Shown: positions 50,070-59,366, numbered from the stretch's first letter. The stretch: DNA of 64,000 nucleotides from Aliarcobacter butzleri (GCF_900187115.1 NZ_LT906455.1:372001-436000); one strand, 5' to 3'. Made by a program: numbers and translations. Notes: generated from the letters alone by a model not told the origin.

Positions 50070-52489
50070 AAGTATCGTTTTATGTAAAACTTTTTTTAGC
50101 ATTTATTATATTTTCTATTTTAATATTAGGTTTTGTAAGTTATTTATTTGATAATTTTTATACTTTTTATGATGATAAACAAGATAAACAACTCAGTGAA
50201 AATGTTTTAAAACAGCAAGAAGATAAGTTTTTATCATATTTGAAAAAATATGATGAAAAACTATTACTTATTCAATCTATAATTCCAGAGTTTAAAAACG
50301 AAAATGAAATTATAAATTTTATTGAAAATACACTCTTTGAAGATAAAAATATCTTAGTTTTTAAAATAGTTTCTTTAGATTCTAAAGAGATATTGAAGTT
50401 ATATAATGAAAAAAATACAAAACTATCAAGAGATTATAGGTTAAAAAATTTATTTTCAAAAGTTTATTTTAAAGAGATGCGTACTTTAAAATACAAAGAA
50501 GTTCTATATCATTGTGATGAAGATAATTCAAAAACTATTAATTTTATTATTAGAAATAAAGATGATTTTTATATTTTAAAAATTGATTTAGAAAACCTAA
50601 TTCAAGGTTTATCTAGTGATTTTTCTAAAAAAGTGTTAATTCTTGATCCAAAAGGAATATTTCTAAATGATTCTAATCTAACTTCATTTGATGAAGAAGA
50701 GTTTTTATCAAAAAAAGTTTATATAAATGAGAATAAATATTTTACTTTTTTTATAAAGAAAAAAGATAAATTAAAAAAAGATTTTATTGAAGAGTATCAT
50801 AAATCAATCATAATTTCAGGATTTTTAATAGCCTTTTTTATTGCTATAATTTTTTCAGTAATAATTTCAAGACTAAATAAAAGTATTGAAGAAGATAATA
50901 AAAAATTAGATTTAAATATTAAAGAAAAATATTTAAAATTGAGTGAAAATCAAGAGATTATGGATAATCATATTATGTTTATTCGAATAGATAAAAATGG
51001 ATTTATTACAAAAGTAAGTAGAGCATTTTGCTATTTTCTAGGTTTTTCTGAAGCTGAATTAATAGGACATCATTATAAGATTTTGATTCATAAAGATATA
51101 AAAAATCTAGGAAGAATGGTACGAAAACGATTAAATGAAAAAATCTTTCATCTAAACGAAATAAAAGGAGCTAAAAAAGATGGTGAAGTTTTTTGGCTTG
51201 ATTTACTTATTGAAGTAATTATTGAAAATGAACAAATTGATTGTTATAATATAATTTGTACAGATAGAACAAATAAGAAAAAAATAGAAAATTTATATAA
51301 TAATCTAAATAATCAAATTGATGAATATGATGCTATTTTTGAAAATGTTCATAGTGGAATTGCTTTGATTGATTTAGATGGAAAATTTGTAAAACTAAAT
51401 AGCAAAATGAGTGAACTTCTAGGCTTTAGAAGTGATGAACTTTTAACAATGACTTGTTTAGATGTTATAGCAGATGATTCAAAAACAATTTTAAATAAAA
51501 TTTTAAAAGAAATAGATGAAATAGGTAATATTTCAAAATTAGAAAAAATATTTATAAAAAAAGATAAAACACCAATTCATTTAGAACTATCTTTAAGTCT
51601 TTTAGGTGATAAACAAAGAGTAGTTTTTGTGATAAATTCTTTAGAAGATAAAAGAAAATTACAAGAGTTAAATTTAGATTTGGCAGAAAAAATTAAACAA
51701 GAAGTTGAAAAAAATATTCAAAAAGATAAGTTCCATCAACAAGAACAACTAAAAAATGCAAAACTAACTTATATTGGCTCACTAGCCGCTGGAATTACAC
51801 ATGAAATAAATACTCCACTTACTTATATAAAAGGTAATCTTGAAATGATGTCTTACGATATTTCAGATTTACCAGATGGAGATATAAAAGATAGAATGTT
51901 ATTTGATAGTGAAAAAATGAAAGAGGGAATAAATAGAATTGCAAATATTGTTGAATCAATGAGAGAAATGGCTCAAAGTAGCAAAGAAGTAAAAGAAAAA
52001 ACAAATATTTATAGCACTTTAATAACTTCTTTAACAATGGTACATAATCGTTCAAAACAAATAAGTAGAATTTACTTAAATAATGAGCAGTTTGATATAA
52101 ACAACATAGATAAAAATCAGTTTTCATTTTTTAGTAAAGTGCAAAAACAAAGAATAGAACAAGTTTGGGTTATAGTTATAAATAATGCTCTTGATGAGTT
52201 AATAAAAATTGAAAATTATGAAAATAGAATTTTAAATATCTTATTATATGAAGAAGAAAATGAAATAATTGTAAAATTTAAAGATAATGCAGGAGGCATA
52301 AAAGAAGATATAATAAATGATATTTTTGAACCATTTGTATCATCAAAAGATCATAGTGGAATGGGAGTTGGTTTAAATATAGCTAAAAAAATTATAGAAG
52401 AGCAAAATGGAGATATATTGGCATATAATCAAGATGCTGGTGCAGTTTTTGAAATAAAATTAAAAAAATATATAGATGAAAGTAGATAA
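50066..52489 (+). CDS. Membrane sensor histidine kinase with two PAS domains
   Basis: The 807-residue protein has membrane helices near residues 7-29 and 248-270, a periplasmic region of about 220 residues, PAS domains near 300-410 (FLGFSEAELIGHHYKILIHKD) and 425-545 (FENVHSGIALIDLDGKFV), and a kinase core with H579 in GITHEINTPLTYIKG. The N box (VIVINNALDEL), G1 box (FKDNAGGIKED) and G2 box (GMGVGLNIAKK) are intact. It overlaps the degenerate kinase gene by four bases (ATGA) and is directly followed by ymdB. Together with the receiver at 47649 it could form a complete relay. Confidence 0.9.
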   Translation: MKVSFYVKLFLAFIIFSILILGFVSYLFDNFYTFYDDKQDKQLSENVLKQQEDKFLSYLKKYDEKLLLIQSIIPEFKNENEIINFIENTLFEDKNILVFKIVSLDSKEILKLYNEKNTKLSRDYRLKNLFSKVYFKEMRTLKYKEVLYHCDEDNSKTINFIIRNKDDFYILKIDLENLIQGLSSDFSKKVLILDPKGIFLNDSNLTSFDEEEFLSKKVYINENKYFTFFIKKKDKLKKDFIEEYHKSIIISGFLIAFFIAIIFSVIISRLNKSIEEDNKKLDLNIKEKYLKLSENQEIMDNHIMFIRIDKNGFITKVSRAFCYFLGFSEAELIGHHYKILIHKDIKNLGRMVRKRLNEKIFHLNEIKGAKKDGEVFWLDLLIEVIIENEQIDCYNIICTDRTNKKKIENLYNNLNNQIDEYDAIFENVHSGIALIDLDGKFVKLNSKMSELLGFRSDELLTMTCLDVIADDSKTILNKILKEIDEIGNISKLEKIFIKKDKTPIHLELSLSLLGDKQRVVFVINSLEDKRKLQELNLDLAEKIKQEVEKNIQKDKFHQQEQLKNAKLTYIGSLAAGITHEINTPLTYIKGNLEMMSYDISDLPDGDIKDRMLFDSEKMKEGINRIANIVESMREMAQSSKEVKEKTNIYSTLITSLTMVHNRSKQISRIYLNNEQFDINNIDKNQFSFFSKVQKQRIEQVWVIVINNALDELIKIENYENRILNILLYEEENEIIVKFKDNAGGIKEDIINDIFEPFVSSKDHSGMGVGLNIAKKIIEEQNGDILAYNQDAGAVFEIKLKKYIDESR

Positions 52490-53302
52490 ATGAGAATAGG
52501 ATTTATAGGCGATATTGTTGGACGACCTGGACGAAAAATTATAAAAGAAAATTTGATAAAAATAAAAGCTGAGTTTAATATAGATTTTATAATAGCAAAT
52601 GGAGAAAATGCAAGTCATGGTTTTGGACTAACTGTTGAGAGTTCTAAAGAGCTTTTTAAAAGTGGAATAGATTTGATAACAGGTGGAAATCATAGCTTTG
52701 ATAAGAAAAAAGATATGTTAGCTTTGCTTGAAACTTCGAATGTTTTAAGACCAGATAATTATCCGCAAGGTTTAGTTGGAAGTGGAGTAAAAATTTGTGA
52801 AATAAAAGATGAAAAACTTGCAGTTATAAATTTAATGGGACAATATGGTATGCCAATTGTTGAAAACCCTTTTAACTGGGCAAAAAATTTGATTTTAAAA
52901 CTTCAAGAAGAAAATATCAAAAATATTTTTGTAGATTTTCATGCAGAAGCAACGAGTGAAAAACGAGTTTTATTAATGCTTTTAAAAAATCAAGTTAGTG
53001 CTATTTGTGGAACTCACACTCATGTTGGAACAGATGATTTACAAATTTTTGAAAATACAGCATATTTAACAGATATTGGATTAACAGGTTGTTATGATAA
53101 TGTTATTGGAATGGATGCTAAAATTCCTATACAAAAAGCAACAACTGGAATAAGCGGACATTTTGAAGTTCCTAACTCATGTAAATCGATTTTACAAATG
53201 ATGGTTGTTGATATTGAAGATGGAATTGCAAAAGATAGTTTTAAAATAAAAAAATATTGTAATAATGCAAATTTAATCATTACTCAAGCAATTATTATTT
53301 AA
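52490..53302 (+). CDS. YmdB-family metallophosphoesterase
   Basis: The 270-residue protein begins MRIGFIGDIVGRPGRKI, the first metal-binding motif of the YmdB family, followed by IIANGENASHGFGLT, TGGNHSFD, FVDFHAEATSEK and CGTHTHVGTDDLQI, which supply the remaining ligands. YmdB of Bacillus is a cyclic-nucleotide phosphodiesterase affecting biofilm and motility decisions. It starts on the base after the kinase stop, so it is the last gene of the chemoreceptor-kinase operon; a role in the same signalling process is possible. Confidence 0.9.
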   Translation: MRIGFIGDIVGRPGRKIIKENLIKIKAEFNIDFIIANGENASHGFGLTVESSKELFKSGIDLITGGNHSFDKKKDMLALLETSNVLRPDNYPQGLVGSGVKICEIKDEKLAVINLMGQYGMPIVENPFNWAKNLILKLQEENIKNIFVDFHAEATSEKRVLLMLLKNQVSAICGTHTHVGTDDLQIFENTAYLTDIGLTGCYDNVIGMDAKIPIQKATTGISGHFEVPNSCKSILQMMVVDIEDGIAKDSFKIKKYCNNANLIITQAIII

Positions 53303-53348
53303 TAATATTTACGATAAAATCAATACATTATTGCTAAAAAAGGTTTAA

Positions 53349-54143
53349 TTGATGATAATAATTCCTCAAACAAAAGGTGGCGTTGGAAAATCGACAGTTG
53401 CTATGCAAGTAATCGCACCTTATTTATATAAAAAGCACGGTAAAAAGATAACTTACATAGAAATTGATGATGAAAATAATGATTCAAGGTCTTTTACAAG
53501 AACAGAAATTGTTGATAAAAGAATGCTTGGAACAAACAAAATAACAGATTTAGATGAACTAATCTTAATGGATGATAAACATGAAGTTATAGTTGATGTT
53601 GGTGGAAATAAAACATCTTCTTTAGTTCTTGATGAGATAAAAAAAGTTGGTTCATTTGGAAATGTAAAATGGATTATTCCTTTAGGTGATGGTGAACTTG
53701 ATGGGAAAAATGCTATTGCAACTATGAAAAAAATCAAAAAAATTGAAAAAAATCCAGAAGATAATCTAATCTTTGCATTAACAAGAGCTATTTCTATGGA
53801 CGAAGATTATTATAATGAGCAATTTATTAATTTTTTTGGACATAAATATCTTGATTCAAACTCTGTAATTTGTGATTTTGTAAAAGAACCAAAATATTTT
53901 CCAGTTAAAAATGACAAGATTATAACAATGAGTAGATATTTAGGAAGTACTGTTTGGGAAATGGCTTATAATAATACTGATTTTGCAGCAAAAGCTATGA
54001 GTGCGAAAGAAATGGGAGATATAGAAAGTGCAAGAAAATATCTCTTTTTTAGAAGAATACAAACAGAAGCAAAAGATTATGTATTAAATACTTTAAATAG
54101 AATTTTTTGTGATTTAGATAAATGGATAGAAATTAAAAAATGA
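53349..54143 (+). CDS. ParA/MinD-like ATPase
   Basis: The 264-residue protein has the deviant Walker A motif QTKGGVGKSTVAMQVI with signature K9 and K14, as in ParA-type ATPases. EVIVDVGGN takes the place of the Walker B strand, and a downstream region lacks the usual ParA conservation. TTG 53349 and ATG 53352 are both possible starts behind AAAAAGG. No parB-like gene or centromere repeat is nearby. The stop overlaps the start of an 82-residue membrane-anchored protein, so the two probably work as a pair. Plasmid stability or mobilisation ATPases (StbB, VirC1 or MobB types) are alternative relatives. Confidence 0.72.
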   Translation: MMIIIPQTKGGVGKSTVAMQVIAPYLYKKHGKKITYIEIDDENNDSRSFTRTEIVDKRMLGTNKITDLDELILMDDKHEVIVDVGGNKTSSLVLDEIKKVGSFGNVKWIIPLGDGELDGKNAIATMKKIKKIEKNPEDNLIFALTRAISMDEDYYNEQFINFFGHKYLDSNSVICDFVKEPKYFPVKNDKIITMSRYLGSTVWEMAYNNTDFAAKAMSAKEMGDIESARKYLFFRRIQTEAKDYVLNTLNRIFCDLDKWIEIKK

Positions 54144-54388
54144 GTGATATGAGTTTCAAACAAGCCAAAGAGCTAGTTGAAAGAATGGAATTTTCTGAAA
54201 TTGCTATAAATAAAGCAATGGAAAATTTAGAAAAATCATCACAAAACTTTGAAGAGACTTTAAAACACCAAGAAGATATTATAAATAGACTTCCTTATGC
54301 TGATAAAAAGTTATCAATTATGGCAATTTTAGTTGCTGGAAATATTGGTTTGATTATTGGTTTATTAATTGGAAAATTTCTTTTATAA
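54140..54388 (+). CDS. Small tail-anchored partner of the ParA-like ATPase
   Basis: The 82-residue protein has an amphipathic helical part (residues about 5-50, ELVERMEFSEIAINKAMENL and following) and one C-terminal membrane helix (MAILVAGNIGLIIGLLIGKFLL). It overlaps the ATPase gene by four bases (ATGA). A membrane-tethered helical partner could position or stimulate the ATPase. No family was recognised. Confidence 0.68.
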   Translation: MSDMSFKQAKELVERMEFSEIAINKAMENLEKSSQNFEETLKHQEDIINRLPYADKKLSIMAILVAGNIGLIIGLLIGKFLL

Positions 54389-54403
54389 AAAATTAAGAAT
54401 TTA

Positions 54404-54421
54404 GACTTTGTTCTCAAAGTC
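54404..54421 (+). other. Short hairpin after the ParA-like operon
   Basis: GACTTTG (54404-54410) and CAAAGTC (54415-54421) form a 7-bp stem with loop TTCT, 16 bases after the stop. It may be a weak terminator. The rest of the gap to 54525 holds the probable ubiE promoter and the site AAAAGGAAAATT. Confidence 0.35.
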
Positions 54422-54525
54422 ATTTAGCTTTTGCTACTTTTAGAAACTTTTTATAAGTTTTCGTTAAAAAGTAGTTATTAAATAAAACGGTTCCTTTTTA
54501 ATGGGAATCATTTAAAAGGAAAATT

Positions 54526-55236
54526 ATGGAAAAACAAGAAAAAATTGTATCGATGTTTAATAATATAGCAGGAACTTATGATATAGCAAATAGAGTTCTA
54601 TCAATGGGAATTGATAAATCTTGGAGAAATAAAGCTTGTAATAAAACTTTTGAATTATATGGAAAAAAAGATATAGAAAAGATAGTTGATGTTGCTTGTG
54701 GAACAGGTGATATGATACTTTTTTGGCAACAAGTTGCAAATGAAAATAGTGTTAATCTAAAAAATATTATTGGTGTTGATCCAAGCATTGGTATGATGGA
54801 AGTTGGTAAGAAAAAACTTCCTGATGTTGAGTTTATTGAAGCTTATGCTACACAAATGCCTTTGATTGATAAAAGTGCAGATATTATCTCTATTTCTTAT
54901 GGTATTAGAAATGTTGTTCAAAGACAAGAAGCTTTTGATGAATTTGCAAGAGTTTTGAAAAAAGATGGTTTAGTTGTAATAAATGAATTTACTAAAAATA
55001 AAAAAGAAAATTTACTTGATCATTTAACTGATTTTTATTTAAATAAAGTTCTTCCAGTTTTAGGTGGATTAATCTCTAAAAATAAAGAAGCTTACAGATA
55101 TTTACCTGATTCAATTGATGAGTTTTTAACAACTGAAAATTTATGTAAAGAGTTAAAACAATCAGGTTTAGAGCCAGTTTATGTGAAAGCTTTTTCTATG
55201 AATATTTCAACTTTAATTATTGCAAAAAAAATATAG
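54526..55236 (+). CDS. ubiE: Demethylmenaquinone methyltransferase
   Basis: The 236-residue SAM-dependent methyltransferase has MFNNIAGTYDIANRVLSMGID at the N-terminus, the SAM loop IVDVACGTGDMILFW near residue 50, ISISYGIRNVVQRQEAFDEF and VINEFTK, all typical of UbiE/MenG. It methylates demethylmenaquinone in the last step of menaquinone synthesis. The lipid side chain is presumably provided by the synthase at 13385. xseA follows 24 bases downstream. Confidence 0.93.
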   Translation: MEKQEKIVSMFNNIAGTYDIANRVLSMGIDKSWRNKACNKTFELYGKKDIEKIVDVACGTGDMILFWQQVANENSVNLKNIIGVDPSIGMMEVGKKKLPDVEFIEAYATQMPLIDKSADIISISYGIRNVVQRQEAFDEFARVLKKDGLVVINEFTKNKKENLLDHLTDFYLNKVLPVLGGLISKNKEAYRYLPDSIDEFLTTENLCKELKQSGLEPVYVKAFSMNISTLIIAKKI

Positions 55237-55260
55237 TTTTTGCAATAATAAAGGTAAATC

Positions 55261-56448
55261 TTGAACTCACCAATTTCTGTATCAACTTTAAATCTTCAAA
55301 TTAAATCTTTACTTGAAACTACATTTATTCAAGTTTATGTAGAAGGTGAGATTTCAAATCTTACTTATCATAACTCAGGACATATATATTTTTCAATAAA
55401 AGATGAAAATTCTACGCTTTCTTGTGTAATGTTTAAAGGGAATACAAAATATCTAAAATTTCAACTTGAAAATGGTCTAAAAATAGTAATTACAGGAAGT
55501 TTAACTGTTTATGCTCCAAGAGGAAATTATCAACTTTTATGTAATAAAATAGAACCTTCTGGAATAGGAAGTTTATCTTTAGCTTTTGAACAATTAAAAA
55601 CTAAACTTGAAGCAAAAGGTTACTTTGAAAGAAGCAGAAAAAAAACTTTACCAAGATATCCTAAAAAAATAGCAATAGTAACTTCTCCAACAGGTGCTGC
55701 AATAGAAGATATGAAAAAAGTGGCAACTCATCGTTGGTCTTTAGTTGAATTTATATTAATCCCAACTTTAGTTCAAGGTGAGGGTGCAAGTTTAGACATA
55801 GCAAATTCTATAAAATATGCAGATAAATTAAACTGTGATATTATGATTGTTGGACGAGGTGGAGGAAGTATAGAAGACTTGTGGGCTTTTAATGAAGAGA
55901 TTGTTGCAAATGCAATTTATGAAGCAAAAACTCCAATTATTTCAGCAGTTGGACATGAAGTTGATTATTTAATTTCAGATTTTGTTGCTGATATTCGAGC
56001 TGCAACTCCATCAAATGCAATTGAAATAGCACTTCCAGATATAAATGAACATAGAATTTATCTTGATTCTTTAGAAAATGAAATTACAAATAGATTTAAA
56101 AATATTTTATTCAATAAAGAGCAAGAGCTAAAAAATATGAAAAAATTATTTGAACAAAACTCTATTGAAACAAAATTCAATTTCATACAAACTCAAATTA
56201 ATTTTATAAAGTCATCATTGAAAATAAATTTGAACCAAAAATTTTTAAGTTATCAAAATCAAATAGATTTACTAAAATCAAATTATTTATCAAATCATCC
56301 AGATAAAAAAGAGAAAAATGGTTTTGTACAAATTAGTAAAAGTAATAAAGTTATAAATTTAGCAGATTTAAAAATTGGAGATGAAATAGAGTTACAAACT
56401 CCAAAGTATATTGCAAGTTGTACTTTAAATAAATTAGTAAAACAATAG
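55261..56448 (+). CDS. xseA: Exodeoxyribonuclease VII large subunit
   Basis: The 395-residue protein has an N-terminal OB-fold (EGEISNLTYHNSGHIYFSIKDE), then the nuclease core with VTSPTGAAIEDM, the conserved IVGRGGGSIEDLWAFNEE, SAVGHEVDYLISDFVADIRAATPSNA, and a C-terminal coiled coil. With XseB it degrades single-stranded DNA from both ends. The start is TTG at 55261 after AAAGGTAAA. The protein is slightly shorter than the E. coli version (456), as is usual in this phylum. No xseB is adjacent. Confidence 0.93.
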   Translation: MNSPISVSTLNLQIKSLLETTFIQVYVEGEISNLTYHNSGHIYFSIKDENSTLSCVMFKGNTKYLKFQLENGLKIVITGSLTVYAPRGNYQLLCNKIEPSGIGSLSLAFEQLKTKLEAKGYFERSRKKTLPRYPKKIAIVTSPTGAAIEDMKKVATHRWSLVEFILIPTLVQGEGASLDIANSIKYADKLNCDIMIVGRGGGSIEDLWAFNEEIVANAIYEAKTPIISAVGHEVDYLISDFVADIRAATPSNAIEIALPDINEHRIYLDSLENEITNRFKNILFNKEQELKNMKKLFEQNSIETKFNFIQTQINFIKSSLKINLNQKFLSYQNQIDLLKSNYLSNHPDKKEKNGFVQISKSNKVINLADLKIGDEIELQTPKYIASCTLNKLVKQ

Positions 56449-56521
56449 AATTTAAGTTTAGTATAGATAGAATAATGAAAATTCGTTTAATTTATACATA
56501 TCTAATAGAGAGGGAATATTA

Positions 56522-57001
56522 ATGGAAAATAATCGTGATAAAGCTGTAAGTTCTTCAAAGATTACTGAGTTTATGACATTTGAGTTAGGGGCAATGAAGT
56601 ATGCAATTGAGTTGCCAAAGATTAAAGAAATTTTAACTTATCCAGATAATATTACAACTTTACCAAATACTTCGAAATGGGTAAAGGGTTTAATTAATTC
56701 AAGAGGAGAAGTTGTTCCTATTTTAGATATTAGAATAAAGTTCAACACAGGACCTGCTGTTTATGATGAAAATACTTCTATTATTACAGTTATTACTGAA
56801 GATAAAAGAATGATAGGAATAGTTGTAGATTTAGTTGATGATGTTCAAAAACTTGATACTAGTATGTTAGCACAAGTTGCGGAAATGGGTTCAGCAATTC
56901 CACCTAAATATTTAAAAGGTTATGTTAGACTTGATAATAACCAAATGCTTGTAATTATGGATATCGAAAGAGTTGTTGATAAAGAAGAGTTACAAGACTG
57001 A
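56522..57001 (+). CDS. cheW: Chemotaxis coupling protein CheW
   Basis: The 159-residue protein is a single CheW domain: FMTFELGAMKYAIELPKIKEIL at residues 18-39, the LPNTSKWVKGLINSRGEVVPILDIR motif, and IGIVVDLVDDVQKL. CheW links chemoreceptors to the kinase CheA. AGAGAGGGAATATTA provides the ribosome binding site. A terminator follows the stop. Confidence 0.95.
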   Translation: MENNRDKAVSSSKITEFMTFELGAMKYAIELPKIKEILTYPDNITTLPNTSKWVKGLINSRGEVVPILDIRIKFNTGPAVYDENTSIITVITEDKRMIGIVVDLVDDVQKLDTSMLAQVAEMGSAIPPKYLKGYVRLDNNQMLVIMDIERVVDKEELQD

Positions 57002-57006
57002 TTTTA

Positions 57007-57038
57007 AGTAAATCAAGAATTTCTTGATTTACTCTTTT
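57007..57038 (+). terminator. Terminator between cheW and the cyclophilin gene
   Basis: AGTAAATCAAG (57007-57017) and CTTGATTTACT (57023-57033) form a perfect 11-bp stem with loop AATTT, followed by CTTTT. The right arm overlaps the last codons of the convergent cyclophilin gene (stop at 57029). Confidence 0.75.
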
Positions 57039-57562
57039 ATAGATATAGAGATAATTTTTACATCTTCTAAAGGTTTATCTCCATTATATTTTCCATTTGT
57101 TCTTACGTTTTCTATTGCTTTTACTACATCAAATCCATTTATAACATATCCAAAAATAGTGTGATAACCATTTAACCAATAAGTTGGAACAGTTGTTATG
57201 AAAAATTGACTATTATTTGTATTTGGACCTTTATTTGCCATAGCTAAAATTCCAGGTTTATCAAAAACAGCATTTTTTGCAAATTCATCTGCAAAATCTT
57301 CTTTCCAAATAGATTCTCCACCAGCTCCAGTTCCTGTTGGATCACCACCTTGAATCATAAAGTTTTTAATAACTCTATGAAAAATTTGACCATTATAATA
57401 TCCATTTTTTGCATGAGTTACAAAATTTTCAACAGCTTTTGGAGCTAAGTCTGGTCTTAATTCAACTTCAATATCACCTTTTGAAGTTTTAAATGTAGCT
57501 ACTGGATTAGCAGCATTTAAAAATAGTGTAAAACAACAAAGAATAAATAAAATTCTTTTCAT
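57029..57562 (-). CDS. Periplasmic cyclophilin-type peptidyl-prolyl isomerase
   Basis: The 177-residue protein has a signal peptide ([16 protein letters not shown]) and a compact cyclophilin domain: [26 protein letters not shown] with the catalytic arginine, [24 protein letters not shown], and [19 protein letters not shown]. It catalyses proline isomerisation in the periplasm. The gene is divergent from panD. Its 3' end lies in the cheW terminator hairpin. Confidence 0.92.
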   Translation of the reverse strand: MKRILFILCCFTLFLNAANPVATFKTSKGDIEVELRPDLAPKAVENFVTHAKNGYYNGQIFHRVIKNFMIQGGDPTGTGAGGESIWKEDFADEFAKNAVFDKPGILAMANKGPNTNNSQFFITTVPTYWLNGYHTIFGYVINGFDVVKAIENVRTNGKYNGDKPLEDVKIISISIKE

Positions 57563-57715
57563 AAAATTGCCTTTTTTGTAGATTTTTTAGTAAATTAGTA
57601 TAGTGTATTAGATTTAAAAAAAGATAAAAAAGATATTTTATAATACTTTAAAAAAAAAGTGTTAAAATGCACGAAATTATTAACTATTAAATATAAAAAA
57701 ATAAAAGGCTTATAA

Positions 57716-58099
57716 ATGACATTTGAAATGTTATACAGCAAAATTCATAGAGCAACTGTAAGTGACGCAAATCTGAATTATGTTGGTTCGATTACAATAG
57801 ATGAAGATTTGATGAAAGCAGCTAATTTAAGAGTTGGTCAAAAAGTTGATATTGTAAATATTAATAATGGTGAAAGATTTCAAACTTATATTATAAAAGG
57901 GAAAGCAGGCTCTAAAGATATGTGCTTAAATGGAGCAGCGGCTAGAAAAGTAGAAATTGGCGATAAAATTATCGTTATTGCTTATGCAACTTTTAGTGAA
58001 GCAGAACTTGAAAACTATAAACCAACAGTTGTTTTAGTTGATGATAAAAATAATATTGAATTAATAACTCATGAATTAGAAGGAGGTAAATATGTTTGA
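57716..58099 (+). CDS. panD: Aspartate 1-decarboxylase (pyruvoyl enzyme)
   Basis: The 127-residue proenzyme has the self-cleavage site [10 protein letters not shown] with G24-S25, which generates the pyruvoyl group. [22 protein letters not shown] and [15 protein letters not shown] complete the active site. It makes beta-alanine for pantothenate. AAAAGGCTTATAA precedes the ATG. It overlaps the next gene, ybaB, by eight bases, a compact arrangement with ispA downstream. Confidence 0.96.
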   Translation: MTFEMLYSKIHRATVSDANLNYVGSITIDEDLMKAANLRVGQKVDIVNINNGERFQTYIIKGKAGSKDMCLNGAAARKVEIGDKIIVIAYATFSEAELENYKPTVVLVDDKNNIELITHELEGGKYV

Positions 58100-58412
58100 T
58101 GGACTTGATTTAAAAAATTTGAATTTAGGTGATATGTTAAACCAATTTCAAGATATGGCAAAAAATGCACAAAATGAAAATGCTTCAAGAATTTTTACTT
58201 CAAAAGCTGGTGGAGGAATGGTAGAAATATCAATCAATGGAAATTCAGAAGTTGTTGATTTAAAAATTGATGATTCTCTTTTAGAAGATAAAGACTCTTT
58301 ACAAATTTTACTTATCTCTTGTATGAATGATGTAATTAAACAAAGCGATGAAAATAAAAAAATGATGGCTATGAACTTAATGGGTGGTTTAGGCTCATTT
58401 GGACAAAAGTGA
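58092..58412 (+). CDS. ybaB: YbaB/EbfC nucleoid-associated protein
   Basis: The 106-residue protein fits the YbaB/EbfC family: an N-terminal helix ([20 protein letters not shown]), the strand block [26 protein letters not shown], and a C-terminal helix with [19 protein letters not shown]. These small dimeric proteins bind DNA. The usual dnaX-ybaB-recR linkage is absent. It overlaps panD and ends just before the ispA start. Confidence 0.9.
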   Translation: MFDGLDLKNLNLGDMLNQFQDMAKNAQNENASRIFTSKAGGGMVEISINGNSEVVDLKIDDSLLEDKDSLQILLISCMNDVIKQSDENKKMMAMNLMGGLGSFGQK

Positions 58413-58416
58413 TTTG

Positions 58417-59277
58417 ATGAAAGATTTATTAAATTCTTTTGAAGATTATTTACTAAAAAATCTTCCTATCTCAAAAACATTTCATCCTCACTTTGAAGAT
58501 GCTTTAGCTGATATGTTAAAAGCAGGTGGAAAAAGATTTCGTCCGATGCTTTTATTATCTGTTGTAAAATCAAATAAATCTTTATTAGTTCCAAATGCAA
58601 TGAGTGTAGCATTAGGAGTTGAATTTTTACATACGTATTCTTTGATTCATGATGATTTACCAGCGATGGATAACTCTGATTTAAGAAGAGGATTTCAAAC
58701 TTTACATAAAAAATATGATGAAGTAACAGCTATTTTAGTTGGAGATGCTTTAAACACTGAAGCATTTAACCTAATAGCAAATGCTTCTTTACATAATGAT
58801 ATAAAAGTTGAACTTATCAAATGTTTGGCACATAATGGTGGAATAAATGGTATGATTATAGGTCAAGCAATAGATTGTCATTTTGAAAAACAAAAAATAC
58901 AGTTAAATCAATTAGAGTTTTTACATATTCATAAAACGGCAAGACTAATTGCAGCTAGCCTTAAAATGGGTGCAATTATAAGTGAATATGATTTGCAAAC
59001 ACAAGAAAAACTTTATAATTTTGGAATAGATTTAGGACTGTTATTTCAAATTCAAGATGATATTATTGATGAAACTTGTACTGAAGAAGAAGCTGGTAAA
59101 ACTACACAAAATGATGGATTTAAAAACTCTTTTGTAAATTTATTAGGACTTGATGGTGCAAAAAAAAGTGCTGATGATTTAGCTTTAAAATGTATAGATT
59201 CTCTTAATACTTTTGAAGAAAATTTAAAAAAATCTTTAGAAGAGTTACTTCTAAAATATATAAATAGACACAAATAA
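58417..59277 (+). CDS. ispA: Geranyl/farnesyl diphosphate synthase
   Basis: The protein is 286 residues from ATG 58417 (TTG 58414 or 58399 are alternatives). It has the first aspartate-rich motif LIHDDLPAMDNSDLRRG, with the two-residue insertion of type II FPP synthases, and the second motif FQIQDDIIDETCTEEEAGKTT. The residues before the first motif (FLHTYSLIHDD) fit short-chain products. It supplies isoprenoid precursors. It is the last gene of panD-ybaB-ispA and is followed by the groES promoter region. Confidence 0.92.
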   Translation: MKDLLNSFEDYLLKNLPISKTFHPHFEDALADMLKAGGKRFRPMLLLSVVKSNKSLLVPNAMSVALGVEFLHTYSLIHDDLPAMDNSDLRRGFQTLHKKYDEVTAILVGDALNTEAFNLIANASLHNDIKVELIKCLAHNGGINGMIIGQAIDCHFEKQKIQLNQLEFLHIHKTARLIAASLKMGAIISEYDLQTQEKLYNFGIDLGLLFQIQDDIIDETCTEEEAGKTTQNDGFKNSFVNLLGLDGAKKSADDLALKCIDSLNTFEENLKKSLEELLLKYINRHK

Positions 59278-59310
59278 TTTTAAACTCTTAGTTAATTTGA
59301 CTCAAATATA

Positions 59311-59339
59311 TTGACAAATAATTTAAAATTTATTAAAAT
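59311..59339 (+). promoter_or_regulatory. Sigma-70 promoter of groES-groEL
   Basis: TTGACA (59311-59316), exactly 17 bases, then TAAAAT (59334-59339) is a near-consensus vegetative promoter. The CIRCE operator starts on the next base, so bound HrcA would cover the start site. Confidence 0.85.
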
Positions 59340-59366
59340 TTAGCACTTATAAAATTAGAGTGCTAA
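59340..59366. promoter_or_regulatory. CIRCE operator (HrcA binding site)
   Basis: TTAGCACTT (59340-59348), nine bases, GAGTGCTAA (59358-59366) is the CIRCE inverted repeat with a single mismatch at the inner end of the left arm. It predicts HrcA repression of groESL and a heat-shock response of that kind; hrcA itself is not in the window. Confidence 0.92.

Noticed and set aside
54490-54515. GGTTCC...GGAATC hairpin upstream of ubiE as a riboswitch or terminator
   Set aside because: The stem is only six base pairs including a wobble, with no conserved aptamer elements or T run.
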